Shown: one piece after another, positions 60,790-64,000 of the stretch
Layout of the letters: every line of letters starts with the position of its first letter
How positions within the stretch are numbered: position 1 is the stretch's first letter
Assembly (NCBI GenBank): GCA_035263125.1
Contig: DATFRP010000002.1
Coordinates: 1 to 64,000, forward strand
Direction of reading: 5' to 3'
DNA length: 64,000 bases
DNA from: Gp6-AA40 sp035263125
Lineage (GTDB): Bacteria > Acidobacteriota > Vicinamibacteria > Vicinamibacterales > UBA2999
Notes under the pieces: generated by a model
What the model was told of the DNA's origin: nothing
Seen by the model: only the letters and a program-made list of their open reading frames with translations
The model's database searches: none
Translations under genes and position numbers: made by a program

Positions 60790-60830
60790 GCGAACTGTGT
60801 AGCCGGGCCTGTTCTCGAAGCCCGGCGTTC
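60741..60830. repeat. REP-like double hairpin (GTGTAGGCCGGG family) spanning the mrfB stop
   Basis: GCGCCGGGCCTAGAAAAGAGGCCCGGC (60741-60768) lies in codons before the TGA; TGTGTAGCCGGGCCTG...AAGCCCGGCGTT (60796-60829) lies after it. Same opposed layout as the copies at 2183 and 45425, with a different linker. Confidence 0.88.
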
Positions 60831-60841
60831 GTGGCTTCGGG

Positions 60842-61141
60842 CTACGCCGTTGCCGCTTTGCTGGTCTTCTTCTTCGCCGCTGCGGTCTTCGTGGCCTTGG
60901 CCACCTTCACCGCCTTGGCTGCGGTCTTACGCTGCTCGGACGTCTGCGCGCCGAATTTCTTGGTGAACCGTTCGACGCGTCCCTCGGTGTCGATCAGCTT
61001 CTGGCGTCCCGTGAAAAAGGGATGGCAGGCCGAGCAGATTTCGAGGTGCAGCTCGGGCTTGGTCGAGCGCGTCTTGAACGTGTTCCCACACGCACAGCGA
61101 ACCTCGACCTCCTGATACTTCGGGTGGATCCCTTCCTTCAC
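60842..61141 (-). CDS. rpmE: 50S ribosomal protein L31 with Lys/Ala-rich tail
   Basis: A 99-residue L31. The zinc ligands CACG and CSACH, the start VKEGIHPKYQEVEVRC and the block HPFFTGRQKLIDTEGRVERFTKKFG are family consensus. Normal L31 stops near residue 66-70; here about 30 extra residues (KAVKVAKATKTAAAKKKTSK) form a basic tail, probably contacting rRNA. GTG 61141 was chosen over ATG 61197 and TTG 61213 because it has GAGAGGA upstream and gives the family N-terminus. The leader contains a REP hairpin. Confidence 0.93.
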   Translation of the reverse strand: MKEGIHPKYQEVEVRCACGNTFKTRSTKPELHLEICSACHPFFTGRQKLIDTEGRVERFTKKFGAQTSEQRKTAAKAVKVAKATKTAAAKKKTSKAATA

Positions 61142-61167
61142 GATGGTCCTCTCTTCAGGCGCGCCCT

Positions 61168-61200
61168 CGGTCGTAGGAGCCGCCTTCTGGCGGCCCATTC
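61168..61200. repeat. REP hairpin in the L31 leader
   Basis: GTAGGAGCCGCC-TTCT-GGCGGCCCATTC: GCCGCC pairs with GGCGGC around TTCT. Same family as 27674-27770. It sits between the TATAAT at 61220-61225 and the Shine-Dalgarno of L31, so it is transcribed in the 5' UTR. Confidence 0.65.
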
Positions 61201-61219
61201 GGGCCCAGTGCAAATGAAA

Positions 61220-61225
61220 ATTATA
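61220..61225 (-). promoter_or_regulatory. -10 box (TATAAT) of the L31 gene
   Basis: Consensus TATAAT on the minus strand within TGGTATATAATTTTC; its bases include the TAA stop codon (61221-61223) of the O-antigen-ligase-like gene. No clear -35 hexamer. Confidence 0.6.
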
Positions 61226-63266
61226 TACCAGGGCGACAGGCCCGCAGGCTCACCTGCCTGTTCTGCGAGACCGCGACGGTCGGATCCTCGACGAATTCGG
61301 CCATAATCCCGGCGCCGAGATCCCGCTCGTCATTGCTGCCGTGCTCCGAGGGACGCCAGGTACGCGAAACGTGCATATGCGCCTCGAGTGTCCGTTGTCC
61401 GTCCGGAAGCGTCACCCCGATACTGACTGGAGTGGGGGTCTCCAGCGCTTCGTCTACTAAGACGCCGCACGGGCTCGTCAGGGTCACATGCACCGGCTCA
61501 GCCGCCATATCCGGGTGCTGGGCCCATACGCGTAACACGAGCCACCGCGTCTTGGCTGGCCAGATGAAGCTCGCATCACCCTTGGTCCAGTTGAACTCGC
61601 GGCCTTTCATGAGCTCGGGCGGATAAGTACCAACCGCGTAGAGCCGCTGAGCGCGGCGCGCGCGTTCCGTGACTGCGAGCGGGCCACCCGCCAGCACCAG
61701 CTGGCCGCCAGCATACGTGACAGCCAGCAAGAGTGCCGCGATCCACGCCCAGGTCGGGGTGGTGCGTCCCGCCACCCGCGCGGGGAAAGGCATCAGCCAG
61801 GTGGCCCACGCGACGAGCAGCATGAACGTCAGCATCACGATCGGCGTCTGCGTCGGCACCTGAATGAACGAGCTGATGCCGAGCGCGACGAGCAGGCCGC
61901 GCACGATCGTTGCCTCGAGCCGATACTCGGCACGCGCGCGCGCAGTGGCGATGTACCAGACGAGGACTGCGGACCAGATGAACAGGAGGGCGCTGCCGAG
62001 CACACCGAGCTCGGAGAGCTGATGGCGCCACCAGTTCTGGGCGTTGTCGAAGGGCAGTGCGGCGTCCGCCTGTAGCCGCCAATAGTCGGGCGAGAGAATC
62101 TGATAGCTTCCGATGCCGACCCCGACGATCGGATGCTCGCGAATGATCTGATTGGCGATCTGTCCGTACGGTCCGCGAGTGAAGATCGTGCTGAGACCCG
62201 AGCGCGGCGAGGCTGGGATCTCCGCAAGCCGCTTGGCCGGTCCGATCGTGCTCGACGTGGCGACAATGATCACCACGAGTGCGGCGACGCCTGCAGCGGC
62301 CCATTGAAGCGCTCGCCGCGCACGCGCGTCCGCTGATGACCAGACACTGGCGAGAAAGGTCGCTCCCGCCACGACTCCACACAACATCGCCGCGCGTGAT
62401 CCCGACATCCACAGGCCGGCAAGGTTCACGACGAACGCGAGGAAGGCGATCGCGTTGATGACGCGCTCGTCCGTGTCTCGCGTGGGGTCGAGAGTGCGCG
62501 TCACGCGCAACGCGAGAAACGCGATCGGACCCGCGAGCGCCGCGCACATGCCGAGCGCATTCGCGTCGAGCAGCGTGCCGGTTGCGCGCGCCAGCGAGGC
62601 CCAGAAGGGCGTGCTCAGGAACTTCAGATCGACGGTGCCCTGATACACCGCCACCAGGCTCGACAGCGTCGCTCCGATCCAGATGCCGTGGGCAACAGGG
62701 ACAACGGCCTCAGGCCTCTCCTCGAATCGCTCGCAGGCCCAATCGAGCCAGAGCAGTCCAAGCAGTTGCGTCCAGACCACGAACAGGAGCCAGGCCGCAA
62801 CCTGTGGCGCTGACAGCATGGCCCATGAGTTGATCGCGGCCTCGTCGGTCAGCAGACGCGTGCTGAATGCGGTTTCACGCGCGAGCAGCACCGGCCACGC
62901 CAACGCCAGCGTCAAGGCCCAGCCCGCGGCAAGAACACGCCAGGGTGCTGGAAGCTTCCACCGCGACCATGAAGAGAAGCGCAGGAGAGAGGCGGACACG
63001 CCTCCCATCCAGAACAGATCGAGCACGGGACCCTCGCGTGCCGTCAGCGCGCGAAGGATCGCCGGTGCCAGCATGGCGCAGGCCACCCAGCACACGAACA
63101 GTCGGGACTGCAGATGCCTGGAGACGGCAGCGCCCAATACGATCGCTGCGATCGTCACAACGCGCAGGGCCGGGGTGAGATCCGGATGGAACGCGAGCAG
63201 CAGGAGAACGATCAGCAGAACCGACGCTGTTGCGGCAGTTTTACTGAGGCGCTCGAAGATGGGCAC
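61221..63266 (-). CDS. O-antigen ligase-like (Wzy_C) membrane protein
   Basis: A 681-residue protein with about twelve helices. The large periplasmic loop typical of O-antigen ligases/polymerases is seen around GVGIGSYQILSPDYW...FDNAQNWWRHQLSELGVLG, with LWMSGSRAAML before it. The helical part ends near residue 515; about 165 residues of beta-rich, periplasmic sequence (FIWPAKTRWLVLRVWAQH, RTLEAHMHVSRTW) follow. GTG 63266 is the only start near the first helix but has no Shine-Dalgarno: a REP hairpin ends 2 bases upstream. It probably relies on the upstream GT2 gene's transcript. Transfers polysaccharide at the inner membrane; polymer unknown. Confidence 0.85.
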   Translation of the reverse strand: MPIFERLSKTAATASVLLIVLLLLAFHPDLTPALRVVTIAAIVLGAAVSRHLQSRLFVCWVACAMLAPAILRALTAREGPVLDLFWMGGVSASLLRFSSWSRWKLPAPWRVLAAGWALTLALAWPVLLARETAFSTRLLTDEAAINSWAMLSAPQVAAWLLFVVWTQLLGLLWLDWACERFEERPEAVVPVAHGIWIGATLSSLVAVYQGTVDLKFLSTPFWASLARATGTLLDANALGMCAALAGPIAFLALRVTRTLDPTRDTDERVINAIAFLAFVVNLAGLWMSGSRAAMLCGVVAGATFLASVWSSADARARRALQWAAAGVAALVVIIVATSSTIGPAKRLAEIPASPRSGLSTIFTRGPYGQIANQIIREHPIVGVGIGSYQILSPDYWRLQADAALPFDNAQNWWRHQLSELGVLGSALLFIWSAVLVWYIATARARAEYRLEATIVRGLLVALGISSFIQVPTQTPIVMLTFMLLVAWATWLMPFPARVAGRTTPTWAWIAALLLAVTYAGGQLVLAGGPLAVTERARRAQRLYAVGTYPPELMKGREFNWTKGDASFIWPAKTRWLVLRVWAQHPDMAAEPVHVTLTSPCGVLVDEALETPTPVSIGVTLPDGQRTLEAHMHVSRTWRPSEHGSNDERDLGAGIMAEFVEDPTVAVSQNRQVSLRACRPGI

Positions 63267-63268
63267 GT

Positions 63269-63312
63269 GACAGTGTAGGCCGGGTCCTGCCTTTTGGACC
63301 CGGCGTCCAACG
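63269..63312. repeat. REP-like hairpin (GTGTAGGCCGGG family), single unit
   Basis: GACAGTGTAGGCCGGGTCC-TGCCTTTT-GGACCCGGCGTCC fills the entire gap between the GT2 stop and the GTG of the O-antigen-ligase-like gene. Confidence 0.85.
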
Positions 63313-64000
63313 TTACGAACTGAAACGATGCTTCAATAGCACCCACAGCGCGACGACGCCGTCCTTCCAGCCGATCTTCTTGCCCTCTTCGTAGCTGCGG
63401 CCGTCGTAGGTAATCGGCACTTCGTACACGCGGTAGCCGCGCTTGAAGATCTTCGCGGTGATCTCGGGCTCGATGCCGAACCCGTTCGACTCGAGGTCGA
63501 GCCCCTGCAGCACCTCACGACGCATCACCTTGTAGCAGGTCTCCATGTCGGTCAGCATCGTGTTGTACAGCACGTTGGTGAGCAGCGTGAGGACCCGGTT
63601 ACCCAGATAATGCGTGAACAGGAACACGCGGTGCCGGCCGAGAAAGCGCGACCCGTATACGACGTCGGCGCGCCCTTCGACGATCAGCTCCGCAAGTAGG
63701 GGAAATTCTTCGGGCGAGTATTCGAGGTCGGCATCCTGGACGGCGACGATGTCGCCGGTCACTGCCGCGAAGCCGCGGCGCAGCGCCGCGCCCTTGCCCT
63801 GATTGTGCTCCTGCAGCAGCAGCGTGAAGCCGTGTTCCTGCTGCAGCTCCTGGAGCCGTTCCCGCGTACCGTCCTTCGAGCAGTCATCCACGACGACGAG
63901 CTCGATGCGCATCGGCACCGCGAGAACGCGTGGCACGATCTCGTCGATCGTCGCCCGTTCGTTGTAGACGGGCATGACGACCGACAGCAGCGGCGACTGA
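63313..64000 (-). CDS. Family 2 glycosyltransferase (DPM1-like), 5' end outside window
   Basis: At least 229 residues of a GT-A enzyme that adds a sugar from a nucleotide donor to a polyprenyl phosphate or similar acceptor. Seen: LSVVMPVYNE, VVDDCSKDGT, NQGKGAALRRG, DADLEYSPEE (the metal-binding DxD) and GSRFLG. LTDMETCYKVMRRE and the C-terminal YEVPITYDGRSYEEGKKIGWKDG are classic dolichol-phosphate-mannose-synthase-like blocks. The frame stays open to the last base; the ATG at 63975 is within the fold, so the true start lies beyond 64000. It is presumably the upstream partner of the O-antigen-ligase-like gene. Confidence 0.92.
   Translation of the reverse strand, partial: QSPLLSVVMPVYNERATIDEIVPRVLAVPMRIELVVVDDCSKDGTRERLQELQQEHGFTLLLQEHNQGKGAALRRGFAAVTGDIVAVQDADLEYSPEEFPLLAELIVEGRADVVYGSRFLGRHRVFLFTHYLGNRVLTLLTNVLYNTMLTDMETCYKVMRREVLQGLDLESNGFGIEPEITAKIFKRGYRVYEVPITYDGRSYEEGKKIGWKDGVVALWVLLKHRFSS

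Noticed and set aside
1..64000. tRNA, rRNA, IS element, integrase, phage or toxin-antitoxin genes
   Set aside because: None recognised in the intergenic sequence or among the proteins on either strand; absence of a covariance-model search leaves small RNAs open.

Overview
The window looks like a chromosomal segment of an Acidobacteriota genome, most likely of the Vicinamibacteria type. The reasons are uniformly high GC; an ADOP-type MacB/FtsX permease next to a PadR regulator; an Oar-like TonB-dependent receptor with an N-terminal carboxypeptidase-regulatory domain; a TIGR03435-like remnant; and several ECF-sigma/Ser-Thr-kinase modules. No rRNA, tRNA, CRISPR array, insertion sequence or phage gene was seen. 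The taxonomic call is inferred from gene content, not from a marker gene.

Layout. 1-7809: a truncated secreted protein, an S9 peptidase, an isoaspartyl peptidase/asparaginase lipoprotein, DinB, YciI, an O-methyltransferase, a NIPSNAP protein, a membrane acyltransferase and a YdjM-like membrane protein. 7873-19775: a seven-gene co-directional cluster (VWA/amidotransferase-like membrane protein, degenerate caspase/legumain-like protein, MoxR AAA+ ATPase, DUF58, BatA-like VWA protein, DUF4175 coiled-coil giant, DUF4159). It resembles MoxR/VWA systems thought to assemble or mature envelope complexes; its substrate is unknown. 19830-22271: a 21-codon ORF, a CBS-domain cystathionine beta-synthase-like enzyme and a PilZ-like protein. 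22474-25371: two single-domain globins flanking an ECF sigma factor and a transmembrane Ser/Thr kinase. 25974-31433: ECF42 sigma with its DGPF partner, a small secreted protein, and ADOP permease plus PadR.

31595-40470: periplasmic and outer-membrane metabolism: a PQQ dehydrogenase with a lanthanide-type DxD motif, a calcineurin-like phosphoesterase, a 55-aa membrane protein, an alpha/beta hydrolase, a cytochrome c-copper monooxygenase fusion, and divergently from it (with a TetR-type operator between) a TonB receptor. 40547-43381: three-gene proton-translocating transhydrogenase. 43619-51221: zinc metallopeptidase, SDR, LigM-like O-demethylase, a regulatory-repeat lipoprotein, a Tat-exported DsrE-like protein, an HpaI-type aldolase and an amino-acid permease. 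51302-64000: a kinase-TPR protein, then envelope glycan genes (methyltransferase, GT39-like protein with a discoidin-like tail, O-antigen ligase-like protein, GT2) interleaved with the MrfA/MrfB DNA-repair pair and ribosomal protein L31.

A striking feature is the number of different palindromic intergenic repeat families. Some are REP-like hairpins (GTGTAGGCCGGG..., GTGTCCGGCTTCAGCC..., GGGCGGCCTTCAGG...), one is an ACGGAG-rich element, one is built on GGATCGCACCGAC, and one on CGCAGAGATCGC. Several sit within or right against coding sequence; mrfB is invaded at both ends. Several genes also show a -10-like hexamer 7-9 bases before the start codon, which suggests leaderless transcripts.
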